A program made the position numbers and the translations under genes. A stretch of 64,000 bases of DNA from contig MU130037.1 in the NCBI GenBank assembly GCA_015039465.1, forward strand, positions 5,374 to 69,373, in the 5' to 3' direction. The notes beneath the pieces were generated by a model. That model did not search any database, was not told where the DNA came from, and was given only the letters and a program-made list of their open reading frames with translations. How positions within the stretch are numbered: position 1 is the first letter of the stretch; each line of letters starts with the position of its first letter. Origin of the DNA: Phlegmacium glaucopus. Lineage: Eukaryota > Basidiomycota > Agaricomycetes > Agaricales > Cortinariaceae. This document shows, in pieces, positions 36,393 to 47,700 of this stretch.

Positions 36393-39196
36393 TTAGCATG
36401 CGATTCTATACATATGCTTATCTGTAAAGTCATTAATAAAGAAAGTATTACAACAATCTAACACGTTGCTACTAGTCCACTCTGGAGGCGCAAACACACC
36501 AAACTTGGGGAAGAGATGTACACTGCGGCGTATATTAGCTACAGGAATAATACTGCAAACTTGGGTCCCATCAGCATCTCTGAGAGGTGAAATTTTGTAA
36601 AGGAGGTGATTGGGTTCAGGTCTATCTGGGAGAGGGGTGTACCATTCGACATAGGCAAGATGTTGGGGAATTTCAGCATTATCACCAAACATGATAGGAA
36701 GAAAAGGCTCAGGAAGAGAAAAAACGACACGGATGCGTCCGACATGATAACCTGCAACTGTATTTTGAGCAAATATCTTTTAAATTGTAATTTAAACATA
36801 CCGTCAAGCCCAATGTCTTCCCCCGCCCCTGGAGCCGCCAGTCAACGTATTGGGAATGCCGAAAAATCTTTTCCTTCCGTTCTAGCCAAACCGTCATTTG
36901 TGTGAACTCGTCCTTGTGATTGGTTGCAGCATAAGCGTCTTTTGCAAGGTCGATATGTAGCCGTTCCGTGTACTCCGTGTTGAAGTTGTCCAATGTCCCA
37001 TAGAGTTTGATATGGTCGACGTAGTGCCTGGCAAAATGAAGCTTTGGAATGTTGAACCCATCGCGAATGCCAAGGTCCACAAATATTCCCTTGTTGTTGT
37101 GGAAGCGTTCAAGAGCGTCTTCGAGAAGCACGAGTGTTTCGTCAGTATGGACGGGATATTGTGCGAGATAAAGGAAGTCCAGGAGAGCTCGGACTGCCCG
37201 GATTAGGTGAACATTGGACAACCCATCTGGAAGAGGAATGTCTATTACAAGTCCCAACAAAATGCGGCTCATTTGGTCATGTTCCTGGCCGGTTACTCTG
37301 GAGAGACTGGTGATTCCCTTCACAAAATGCCGGATATTATGATTTGGTGGCAATCGGCGACACCGCGCATCAACTTCGAGAGGGCCAACAGCCTGGGTAA
37401 TCCAGCCAATCAGGTGTTTAAGGATCCCTTGGTAGAGCTGGTGGAGAATGTCGGGTGTGATAGAGCGATAGATGTGGACGTAGGGTAGATCCTTCCAAAA
37501 AGGATTGACTACCGGTTTGATGCCAGCTTCTGAACAAGCCTGCAAGAATCCTCCTGGGTCGTTGTCAAATGAATCGAGAGCCTCGAGGATCTGATCAAGA
37601 TCACGCAGTCCGGGATTTTGGTATCGGATGTAGTTGCCCATTTCATCTCGAGGTGTTGGGCACATAGCGCACTGTCCCGTAGTTACACATGCAGTAAGGA
37701 CCTGCTCAGGGTAGTCGCCAGAAAAGCATGCGAGAAGTGGATGATTACGACGTACCAGGCCATCACCACTTGCCATAAAAAGTCCTGTCGTCCCACAATC
37801 TTTTAGTGGCCCAAGAACACGCCCCATGCATGCATGATATAAATTTGCAAGCTGGCGGCGTCGAGCAGCTTTATTGGAAACGTTCTCAAGCCGTGTTGTG
37901 GGAAGATAGGCAAGTAAGACATATGCGCGGTTGGATGGTTTGCGACGGATCTCCTTTGGGATATTTCCAATTGTAAGGTAGAGAGGGTAGGCACTCTTGT
38001 TTCGAAATGTTGTTAACTGAGTTTTATCAGTAGAGATGATAACAGGGAGTATCGTTGCGCCAGGCTTATCTTTCTCCAGTGCTTCCTGAAAATTTCCAAG
38101 TCCAAGTCAGGCATGGGATGAGTCATACGTTGGTTTGATGAACACGCTTGAAACTCTCACCTGTGTCGACCACCACCATCTGCCAGTGTGCATGTCATGG
38201 TACATGCGCGTGGTCTTTGTTTCATCTGTGTAGTGCTTCTCTGGAGCGAACACCAGATATGGCGCAAACGATGGATCGCCAAACAAAGCCTTGATACACT
38301 CAACCACGTCCCTGAAGTACACTTCACAGACTTCATCACCAATCACCACTTCATGTCGTTCAAACCGCGGACGCCCAGGTAAGGATGTATCGATTATTTT
38401 GTTTAATTCTGATGTGTTCTTGAAGGAGAGGCCAAGGCGTTCATGGACCTGGGATGGGAAACAAATGAGATTTGAGTTGGGTACGTAAAGTTATGCCACC
38501 TACACCGTCGATGCTCATCAACTCTGTAAACGCAGTTGAACTTGGGCCTTGAGTTTTTGCCCAGTGCGCGATCTCCCATTCGATCTTTGAAGAAAATGGG
38601 CTGAATGGGTTCTCTAGGTTGCCAATTTGCGAGGTGTATGCTGCGTTTCCATCAACACAGTCCTGGTTCGTATACACTGCACCTGCATTTCCTCCACTAA
38701 ATTTCACAGCATATGGTTTATTCTTCAACTCAGCCTCAGCTCCACCCCGAAGTCGGTTGGCCCCTTCTGTTGTGCCCTCGCTAACTTCCTCGCTAACTTC
38801 CTTGCCATTCGAGTTGGATGTCAATGGGTTTGGGTGTCGGTCAGGCTCCAAGGATGGTTCGTCAGTGTTATCCTCATCTTCATCGCTATCTCCATCGTGA
38901 ATGACATTCTCATCATATTCATCTTCTTCAGGCTCCATTCCGAATTCTTCAGGACTGTAATTTTCATAGTCACCAAAGAAATCACCCCTTGGATCCACTT
39001 CAAAACCTTCGGTCCCATCAATCCCGTCCATCTCGATAGGAAAATCCTGCTCTCCTTGGTCGTTGTCAGATTCCCCAGGTTCATGGATGGATGTGTGAAG
39101 TGGTTGCTTGCAACGAGGGTCATCACTTCGTCGTTGGTGGTTCCAAAGACCACTTCGCATGAATGAGGAGGCTCCACACCCACACAGAATACGCAT
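36393..39196 (-). CDS. Plavaka transposase
   Basis: Minus-strand exons: about 39196-38505, 38455-38162, 38085-36800 and 36745-36393. The start ATG at 39196 opens a zinc-finger-like CGCGASSF...GLWNHQRRSDDPRC. An acidic linker follows, then NPFSPFSSKIEWEIAHWAK, LGLSFKNTSEL, FYFRDVVECIKALFGDPSF-type text, YHDMHTGRWWW, ISTDKTQLTTFRNKSAYPLYLTIGN, CRRLPPNHNIRHF, TEYTERLHIDLAKDAY and WLERKEKI, ending DKHMYRIAC. These blocks are those I know from Plavaka transposases of Agaricomycetes, which cut and paste DNA with an RNase H-like core. Introns follow GT/AG and no stop was found in the exons, so it may be active. Its promoter is shared with the divergent gene at 39454. Confidence 0.85.
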
Positions 39197-39453
39197 TTTT
39201 TTTGGGTTTCGTTTTTGGGTTTCGTTTGCGTGGCTTGTGATTAATGTCAGCCGACTCGGAATTTCAAAATTTTTCAAAATTTTCAAAAATATCCTCGTGA
39301 CTCTTTCTCGCTGTTCCTCCTCTATTCCATTTACTCACCAACACATCTAGCACTCCACTACTCCTTTTCTGTCCCAAGATTTAATTCTCATATACCTCTC
39401 CTCTCATTTTTCTCACCCACACTCCTTAATATACCCCTCGGATTCACCACACC

Positions 39454-41970
39454 ATGCAGAAGGTCCCAACATCTTCTCAGAAAGTCCAACCACCTAAAGA
39501 ACCCAAAAAAAGCGCCCCCACCACACCAGCCAGACATCCAAGCAATACCTTGCAGTCAATGGGATCGAACTCGGCCAGTGGAAGGCGTATGTTCATGGAC
39601 CCGCACATTTTATTTTTTTCATTGACATGGCACCACTAGCAGCTAGAAAATCAAAGACCGATGCTTATACAACTGCCCGTAAGTCGTTTTTAATACTTAT
39701 AGTCTGATTTTCATACTTTTGTTTTGACAGCTTGGGTAGGAGCGGCTCCTACTGGCAACCGTAAACGGGCCGTTTCCACTGTGGAGCACACCACTCAACC
39801 CTCAAAGAAGGTTAAAAAAGGTTCGATTCCCAAAATTTTCATGGTAATTTCCTGCGCTCATTTATCTGCAGCTTTAGTCCCGTCAAAGCCCAACAGAAAT
39901 GCCCCGGTTACCCCACAAGGTTAGTCTCTCTAAGCAGTACTTCAATTTTTAACCTATATCATATAGCACCTCGTCGAAAGCCAGTTATAATAAACCTCGA
40001 CAACGATGAAGAAGACAATGAAGAAACCGAAGAAGACACTATGGATGTTGATGAGTCTTCCCAGAGCCGCAAGCACCATCGACCAGCCATCTTGAATGCT
40101 AATAATGGTTCAGAATCCACCTCAGAACCTGGTGAGAACACTGATGGTACCGACAGTGAGGGAAATGATGACTTGACGGGTCTTCATAGTACATCACTAC
40201 AGAAAAAGATCACATCTGAGGTGGAGTTCCTTCGGTTTCTCTTCATATGGATATATCTCCTAAGTTATCTTTTAAATCCAGCACCCACAGTGGAGAAACC
40301 ACCTCGTCGAGGAGGCTACCACCCACCAAGAGGTTGATCCGTCAGATTTCTTCGACGACATTTACGAAGATGCCGATATGCACAGCCTGGGTCATCATGA
40401 TATGGGAACAACCTCTGATTTCAATGGCGCTTTAGATGAGGCTGAAGACGAAGATGACAGTACTGAGGTTGTGGATGGTGGGTCGGAGGAGGCTTCAGCT
40501 AATGAACAGAAGCACCGGAAGAATACCAAGAAGGTTTGCAAATGCTTCTTCCTTTCTCCACAAGTCGCAACTGAAGAAATATTTTACCGTAGTCTGGTTC
40601 ATCAAAACGTGACATGGCACGTCTGTCTGAGGTGAGACCAGTTCATATTTATTTCGCATTGCTTACTATGCCCTTGTGAAGGTTCCGCAATGGAAATCCA
40701 ACCACAACGCTACTGCAAAGGCAAGTTTATATTACGTTGAACTCGGCCTTAATGCTTACATGCTCAAATTCTAGCACCGCCGTTTATCATCGCAGAGTGC
40801 AAGTCCCGACAGGTCATCCAACAATGGTGGCAACCACAAGTATCAAGATGTTAACCTCAGGTGGCCGGACGAAGCTCATTACACCCCTGTTCTTCCCAAA
40901 GCTCGTAATCTAAGCATCAGGGAACAACCTTTGCCTATGAGAAGGATGATACGTGCTGCGTTTACTCTTGTTACTGGTAACAGTCTATTCAATTCTGCCT
41001 ACCCTTCTGCTGAGAAGGTCGAGTTCGAGACCTACCACCGTGATGTGTTCATCAAATGTGCAAAACGTCTGAAGTATTTCAAGATTGTCAAGCGCATTCA
41101 GTGTGACGACGAGCTAGTCAAATTGTGTGCGCGTGTGGTAAGCATTTACATCTAACTTGTGTGACGTGGTATCTCCTGATCTATCGCTATTGTTCTTTTT
41201 AGATCAATGCTCGCATCTCCAATTTGCGTACGCAATGCAAGAAAGTCACTGATGGCAAGGTCGAAGGGTTTTATCAGCTTCTTGCTAGTGAAGAAGCGAT
41301 CAAACGTGTCAAAGCTTTGACTGACGAAGATCAGGACTACATTTACCCCATCAATCCGGTACGCTCCCAATACAATTGTCCTCTCACATTGTCTAACTAT
41401 AAGAGGTCTGTTGTTTAGAATGGAATTGTCGATACTAAACGGCCATTCTTCCATCCCTGCATAATCTCGTCAATTAAAGAATTCTTTTTTTTCAGGAAGC
41501 CGTGGAACATTGGCTCAAAAGCATGAGACTTGCTTTTCATCGAGTATGGAGGATGGTCCAGGAAAGGATGAACTAGAGCTGCCCATTCCAATGGTCTGTA
41601 TTGTTGCAACAACGGTCAGTTTGATTCATCTGTCTCTCACTGAATGTGATACTGATCCAAGTAGACCCATGCTTCACTTGATGACTGGAGTCAAGGGTAT
41701 AAACGGAGCAAAAGTGACTTCCGCGCTGATGCTTATGAGTATATCTACCGAGGTCATGAACTTTTCCTTAACACGTTGCATGAAAAGGAACCAGAGTTCT
41801 ATCATTCATTAATGTCTGACTTGTACAAGGCTGTTGCGTAAGTTCCTTTATCATTGCATTTATTTTCGGCAGCTGATTATTCCTGGTAAAGTGTGAAAGG
41901 GGTTCACTCAGCTACTCACATGGCTAACAATGCTATGGCACGACTCAATCTCCCAGCAAGAGCAACTTAG
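39454..41970 (+). CDS. Plavaka-associated protein, DUF6532-like
   Basis: Many short exons. Start MQKVPTSSQKVQPPKEPKKS at 39454, then a basic region (NRKRAVSTVEH...KKVKKG), an acidic region (MDVDESSQSRK, EDEDDSTEVVDGG), MRRMIRAAFTLVTGNSLFN (about 40936), FIKCAKRLKYFKIVKRIQCDD, INARISNLRTQCKK (from about 41204), PFFHPCIISSIKEFFF (about 41440), ELPIPMVCIVATT, an intron, THASLDDWSQGY, and a last exon ending LNLPARAT with stop at 41968-41970. The second half resembles the DUF6532 family from mushroom genomes (name from memory). Exon borders in the first kilobase are less certain. No disabling change is obvious. Role in transposition unknown. Confidence 0.6.
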
Positions 41971-42199
41971 GCATCAGGGCAGCTTATTTAGGTCTCTGAG
42001 TCATCATTTTCCTCATCACTGCATCTTTCATTGATGTCTATACCCTCTACTATACCCAGTCCATACTCTTTTATTTCTGTCCTTACCTATCAGGAATTAC
42101 TACTTACATTCTTCATACTTACTTTCCCACTTTAATAATAACCTTTTAATGTGTACACTGTGTGGCTGCAATTTAGAAATATTAACTACTATTGTTGCC

Positions 42200-42424
42200 A
42201 ACTCTGTTAAACTTGTGAACCATTAACTGGCAAATTGTGTCTGGGTATTCAAGTTGTAATTCAACATAGTCCCTAACTCTGTTAAACTTGTGAACCATTG
42301 ACTGACAAATCATGTTCATGTATTCAAGTTATAATTCAAGATAGACCCTAACTCTGCTAAACTTGTGAACCATTAACTGACAAATTATGTTGAAGTATTC
42401 AAGTTATAAGCCAATATGGTCTAG
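42200..42424 (+). repeat. Three 75-bp tandem repeats
   Basis: AACTCTG(T/C)TAAACTTGTGAACCATT starts at 42200, 42275 and 42350. The repeats lie inside the right end of the Plavaka element, where transposase-binding repeats would be expected. Further GGTGCACCA-like motifs follow up to the end. Nothing else is seen between 41971 and 42600. Confidence 0.85.
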
Positions 42425-42600
42425 GATGGTGCACCATGATCAAGGGGTGTTTCTACCAACGTTTCATCTTGTTCATCATGCACCATTTGGTCCATTATCT
42501 CCACTATGTACAATTATGTGCCATGGATGCACCATTGTGCTAAATTGAGACTTATTTATGCTTGGTGGTGCACAATTGCATATTTAGCCTTTCCCTGATG

Positions 42601-43385
42601 TCTACATCAAGAAATTTTGGCTATAATATTCAGGAGCCGACAGAAGTTCTCGAGACCATTGTTGAATATTTGAACCACAGTTAGACCATTCTTACTCATC
42701 CCCTTCAACGCACACCTACAAGACGATGGTGCACCAGATATATGCGGAAACATTGAACACAAAAGGTCAAGTTAATTTCACTTTAACACGCATACAATGG
42801 CTTACTGCGTTTAATCGTAGACCTATCTTCTTTTTACACTCGTCCTAAAACGCCTTCAACAGATGTTTGAGTGTAGGGAAAGATCAGTCCAACTCAAAGC
42901 AACAATGAAAATCAACCTCATCTCATCGTCTCCAAAATCTGTTCAGGATTGTTCATCAGCCGAGTATTGATGAGGTGGAGATGGTAGTGTTGATCGGTGT
43001 GTCAACCATCAGAAAAGGGACCCACCATAGGTTTGTCCGCGTTTGGATCCATTGAATAGAGGTAAGTTGATGAATACATCAAAAGTTTGATCGATAGATA
43101 ATTACTATAATCATCGTTTTGGTGATATATTTCGATGATGGAAGCCACCAGTAGTGAGGCCTTGAGGCCGGGCTTACCTTTCAAAAAAACTGGGTTAATA
43201 CCCAAGGTAACAGATTCCATAGCTTCAAATTAGTTAGTGGTAACACATTCCTACCTGACCAACAGCAACAGTTTGTTGAGATCATCACGAACTTCAAGCT
43301 TTACCATAGTGACTTTATTTGATATAGATGCTAGACTCTCATATAAACCAGAGATGAAATAGGTCATTACAACACACACGAAGTC
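42601..43385 (+). promoter_or_regulatory. Spacer D end and upstream region of A6
   Basis: Resumes the module at TCTACATCAAG, then the conserved A flank with GGGTTAATACCCAAGGTAAC at about 43192. Seven bases including the normal A start codon are missing at about 43350. Confidence 0.5.
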
Positions 43386-43686
43386 ATGAAGCTAACTTTT
43401 GGAGACTTTGCCCTCATCGGACTGTTTCTCGAATCCTTCCTCTACGGTAAGACATTTTTTGTACAACCTGCACGGCCCTTGCTAAAGAGGTATAATATTA
43501 ATCTGTCCCAGGACTTTATTCCGGCATATTTGCCATATATTTACAAGGAACATTGAACAGAAGCACCGACAAGAGGAACAGTATCCTTTTCTACGCTCTC
43601 TGTGCTCTCTACGTGCTATCTTCTGTTACCATCGTGGTGGTTGATATAGCACGTGTCACACACTATTATGTTAGTAACAATTCTAT
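43386..43686 (+). pseudogene. Membrane protein gene A, copy 6, 5' part (interrupted)
   Basis: The usual MVRDE start is lost by a 7-bp deletion; the next in-frame ATG is the M of EVMKL at 43386. Exon 1 (to FLYG), intron 1 and exon 2 (QGTLNRSTDKRNSILFYALCALYVLSS...) are recognisable up to AATTCTAT at 43686. There the Mutator-like element begins, 3 nt before the donor of intron 2. The gene resumes at 50796. Confidence 0.85.
43678..43686. repeat. Target-site duplication of the Mutator-like element, left
   Basis: CAATTCTAT, repeated at 50795-50803. Uninterrupted A copies have one copy at this place. Confidence 0.85.
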
Positions 43687-44186
43687 GGGCATAGAGAAAT
43701 TGGCGAGTCACTGCAATCACTTGCGAGTTGTCTGATCGCAACTTCTTGAAAGTTCTCGCAAGTGCCTCGCAAGTATCATTGCAGATCAGGTTTGTGTAGC
43801 AGAAAATTGACCGGTTGAGGTCACTGTCATTGAGATGTGAGACAGCACTTGAACTGAGCATGCTGCTGCTTACAGTGTATCCGAATTATATTTGTACCCA
43901 CTACACCCCTAATGACCAAATTATGGCCGTGTTTCGCAGAGATGATACAACACCAGGTTTCTCCTCATAAAAAACTTACATGTTAGGCCAGTGGCATCAG
44001 TATCAACAAAATGTCGGGGATGATATGACGTCAATTGGTGCAACATCTACAGAAAATTGACCGGTTGATGTCACATATGTGAGACGGAACTTAATTAAAC
44101 TGAGACATATGTATTAGAAATAAAATGTGAAGTAATACAAAAACAGCCTTGCATCGGCGATTACTACATATGATTTACATATGTCC

Positions 44187-44500
44187 GTTCAATACTCACT
44201 TGCAAGCTACTTGCAAGCTACTTGCAAGCTACTTGCAAGTTAGCCACACATCACTTGCAAGTAACTCGCAAATGATTTGCAGATAACTCGCAAGTAACTC
44301 GCAAATAATCTGCAGATAACTCGCAAGTAACTCGCAAGTAACCCGCAAGTAACCCGCAAGTAACTCGCAACTCACACAACACTTGCAAGTCTCTGACCAA
44401 TGGGCGCTAATGGCTCGCAAGTCTTGCGCAAGTCCTGGAACTTGCGAGTAGGCATGTACACAACTGTCTCGCAAGTGTCTCGCAGCTGACTCGCAGCCTC
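44187..44500 (+). repeat. Left subterminal repeat array of the MULE
   Basis: More than fifteen degenerate copies of ACTCGCAAGT / ACTTGCAAGCT with spacing near 10-12 bp. The region before it (43687-44186) holds scattered copies and no gene. Confidence 0.85.
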
Positions 44501-44757
44501 AGGTATTCCCAGCGGCCATGACCTGATAGGTGCCGAATGGTATGTTCTCCATTTTGATTATATTTGGAAAAATGACTCGGATGCGGTGGTCCACTATTAT
44601 CATGTGGTACTCAAATTTAAATTTATTCCTTCCATCCAACAGCGTCCACGATGGTTTTTGTGAGTTATGTCCTAATCTCTAATTCTGATCTCCCAACTAT
44701 TAACTAAACGTGTTTTGAGGGTTTTTTCAAACATATGTATAAATACTTTGTTCCAGA

Positions 44758-47700
44758 TGAACCGGGTAGTGGAAGCGGCACCATCGGACTTGTTAGTGAT
44801 AAAGGACCCTCCACACATTCACGAGGTGATATTTTGCCTTTATATGACGAAGATGGTAGGTTCCAACTTCCGACTTCCTATGTTCATTTTATTTATTCTA
44901 ACCATATATTCTGATGTAGGAGAGGTTACTGGGTACATACTGAAACCAAAAAAGGGGTTAGACGAGTCAGTTAAACAGCTGCCGTTGGGTGGTAAGTGAT
45001 GCTCAGACTTTATTGCCTCAATTTCCGCCTCACATTTTGTTGTGAAGAACAACGTGTGCCCATGCGTGCCCCTACAGCTACAGTACTTCCTCCACCTGCA
45101 AAGAAAGCGTTGGATATTGACTGGGATGGATGGCCGGATGGAAATTTTGAGCAAGAATTTACGTTTGAAGAAGTGGACACCTACAATAATCTCCAAGTAC
45201 ACTGGGCTACAAAGTCACATGGGGTTCGTGGAGGGAACAACTTTGCAGAAGATTGGGTAGATGGGAAAAGGCTACACCGGGATTGCTTGGGAATCATTGA
45301 GTGCGACAATCCTGACTGCACAATTGCAGTTCGACCCCAGACAACCCCAAAGGGGATTGACAGGCAGCTCCGGAATGCCTGTAAATGTGGCGCTGTCTTG
45401 TTCCACATCCAATGTACCGTTCGCTCTACCCTATGGACATATTCCAAAGGGGTGCATTTCGCTAATGCAGGAGATCACAACCATGCAAAACCCGGTCATA
45501 TACTTCATATATCCAAGACTGAACGAGTGCGCTTTGAGACCCTCGTTAATGCTAATCTGACCACCGGACCTTTGGGGTTGATAGTGGGTGTTCCTGGAAT
45601 CAACGGGCCTGGGGAGTCAGTCGCTGACATTTCCGATGTTTTTTTGAATGCTGGCCGAGTTGGAAAGGAGCGACTCAAGCTCAAGGTGGAATCTCATGCT
45701 GGTGGTGATTCATTCATTGCTGCTTTCGCCAAATTCTCTGCAGAGCGTCCTGGTTTTGTGATCTACTCGCAGCTTGATGCTGTTACAGTCATCTCCGTAC
45801 AATCCTTGTTCATGAGAAGTCAGATGGTCAAGGAGCGACTAATTGAAGGACCTATCAATGGATTGGTCAGTGATGCAGCGCATGGGTGGTGGAAGGAACG
45901 CACCTCTCTTCTTGTGGTTAGCTCGACATATTGTCCAGACCTTCTCTGCTGGGTTCCAGGTGTTCTATCTTACACAAATGGAGCATCCGCAGATCACTTC
46001 AAATACCACTTCCTGGGCGTCATACAAAGCATTGCTCATGAAGCAGAATCAAAGAAGCATCCTGTCACGGATGAATTATTTGCCGGAGTAAATATTTATT
46101 GAACATTCGGTCCTACATTCTACTTATGATTTATCATCTATAGGTTGTGGATTTCAGTGAGGCTGAGAGGGCTGGATTTACCTCTGCATTTATCGAGTTT
46201 TGGACCTTGCGGCCTGATGATGCCCGATCCTTTGAAGAACTCTCTGCGGCAGCTGGGCGCTTATTGCGTGGCTGCCAGGAACATTTTCGAGCTGCGGTTA
46301 CTCGTGTTTCCCGGATCAATGGAGCTGTTCCACCAGACATGAAAGAGGCATTCACCAAGCGTGCCTTGGGCCTTCTGCATTGCTCAAGCTCTGATGACTT
46401 CAATCTGCGAGCTAATTTAATTATTCGTGACTTTCCACTACTTACATCATGGATGGAATGGTGGATGCGCCCTGCTCATGCGTCTATGCTCTTTGAGTCA
46501 GAGAGGAAGATGGATATTGATATCTGGGAGTCTATCCCAAAGACTACAAATGCAGAGGAAGCGATGCACTGGAAGCTTTACTCAGGCTGTGGCCGTGATC
46601 ATGGGTTTATGGAGGGGATGTTCTCGCTTTATAAGGTTGCGGAATATTATCAACGCTTGCTAGAAGGGTATTTACGTGAGTGATCAGTGGTCACCCTCAA
46701 CAAATCTTCATCTAAACATAAACATGTCCATTATCTAGGGGGGGTGCCAATACGGTATGGTGCTGCAGAGTACTGGAAAACAAAGGCAGCTACTCTTGGT
46801 CGCACAAAACCATCTAGAGCACCTAAGCCAGTGGAGAAGCAGCGGAAGAAGAATGATGGGCGCCCACCTGACACTGTGAAGGAACTTTTCGGTCATCGAA
46901 ACAACAAGAAGGCCACCCACGCCAAGCCACCACCAAAAGCATCGCAGAAGCTCAAGCTTGGTCATCCAGCATACCCATGGAGTGCTAATTCATGCTGGCT
47001 TGACGCCTCACTGCAGGTTCTTTACATGGCAGTCACTAGAGATTTCAATGAGTTCAAGACCATCTGCGAGCCACTGGATACAGACGTTGGATTAGGAGCT
47101 CTTTATGCCATATTTCAGGACAGATTTGACCTGGGTTTTGACGAAGACGACATGTCCTCCATTCTGGAATCGCAACGAGACGCACTTAGGGTTTTCTTAC
47201 ACAAGAAAAAAATTATTCACTCACTCAACAAGCCCGAGTCTGCTGTGGTGCGTCCAGAACAATTTGAATATTATTTATTGCTAATCTATCTGAGTCTATA
47301 GGCCTGGCTACCGATGCTTGCTCGCCTTGAATACCGGTCAAAATACTCTCGTGCAAGTGGATATTTCATGACACTTCTGGCCGATGTTCAACAGTGTACA
47401 GGCTCCACAGAGTCTGGTGGAACTCACATCCAAATAACCGACACCCTGCGCCGTGATGCCTTCTTTCAGCTCCAAGCTAGTGATTATATAAAGTATGGCG
47501 GGCTCATATCAGCAGCTTGCAGGGATCGTTTCTCCTCAGAAAAGACCCCCGTCAGACCCACCTCAGTTGACGACGGCTGTTGGCGGCGAAGGGAGACCAA
47601 GATTTTCTGCACTGGGGCCCGAAGAGAAATTCGGAATATTGTGGTCTCACTTCCTGTAATCCTAGCAATTGAGATTGGTGATGAATGTATCGGACAGGAA

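Larger units (their letters stand above)
34613..42600. mobile_element. Plavaka-type (CACTA-like) DNA transposon, three genes
   Basis: About 8 kb. Its ends are imperfect inverted repeats: CATCAGGAAATAGCTCAAAT from about 34616, against CATCAGGGAAAGGCTAAAT read backward from about 42600. The undisturbed site elsewhere (CAGGTCTACATCAAG) shows both edges. The target duplication is short (about 2 bp) but cannot be fixed because the left edge abuts the copia element. It contains a small plus-strand gene (35307-36286), the transposase (39196-36393, minus) and a divergent plus-strand gene (39454-41970). Confidence 0.8.

Noticed and set aside
44187..44500. Possible CRISPR-like array of short direct repeats
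   Set aside because: The units are degenerate with no spacers of constant length, lie at both ends of a transposon in a fungal genome, and fit subterminal transposase sites.
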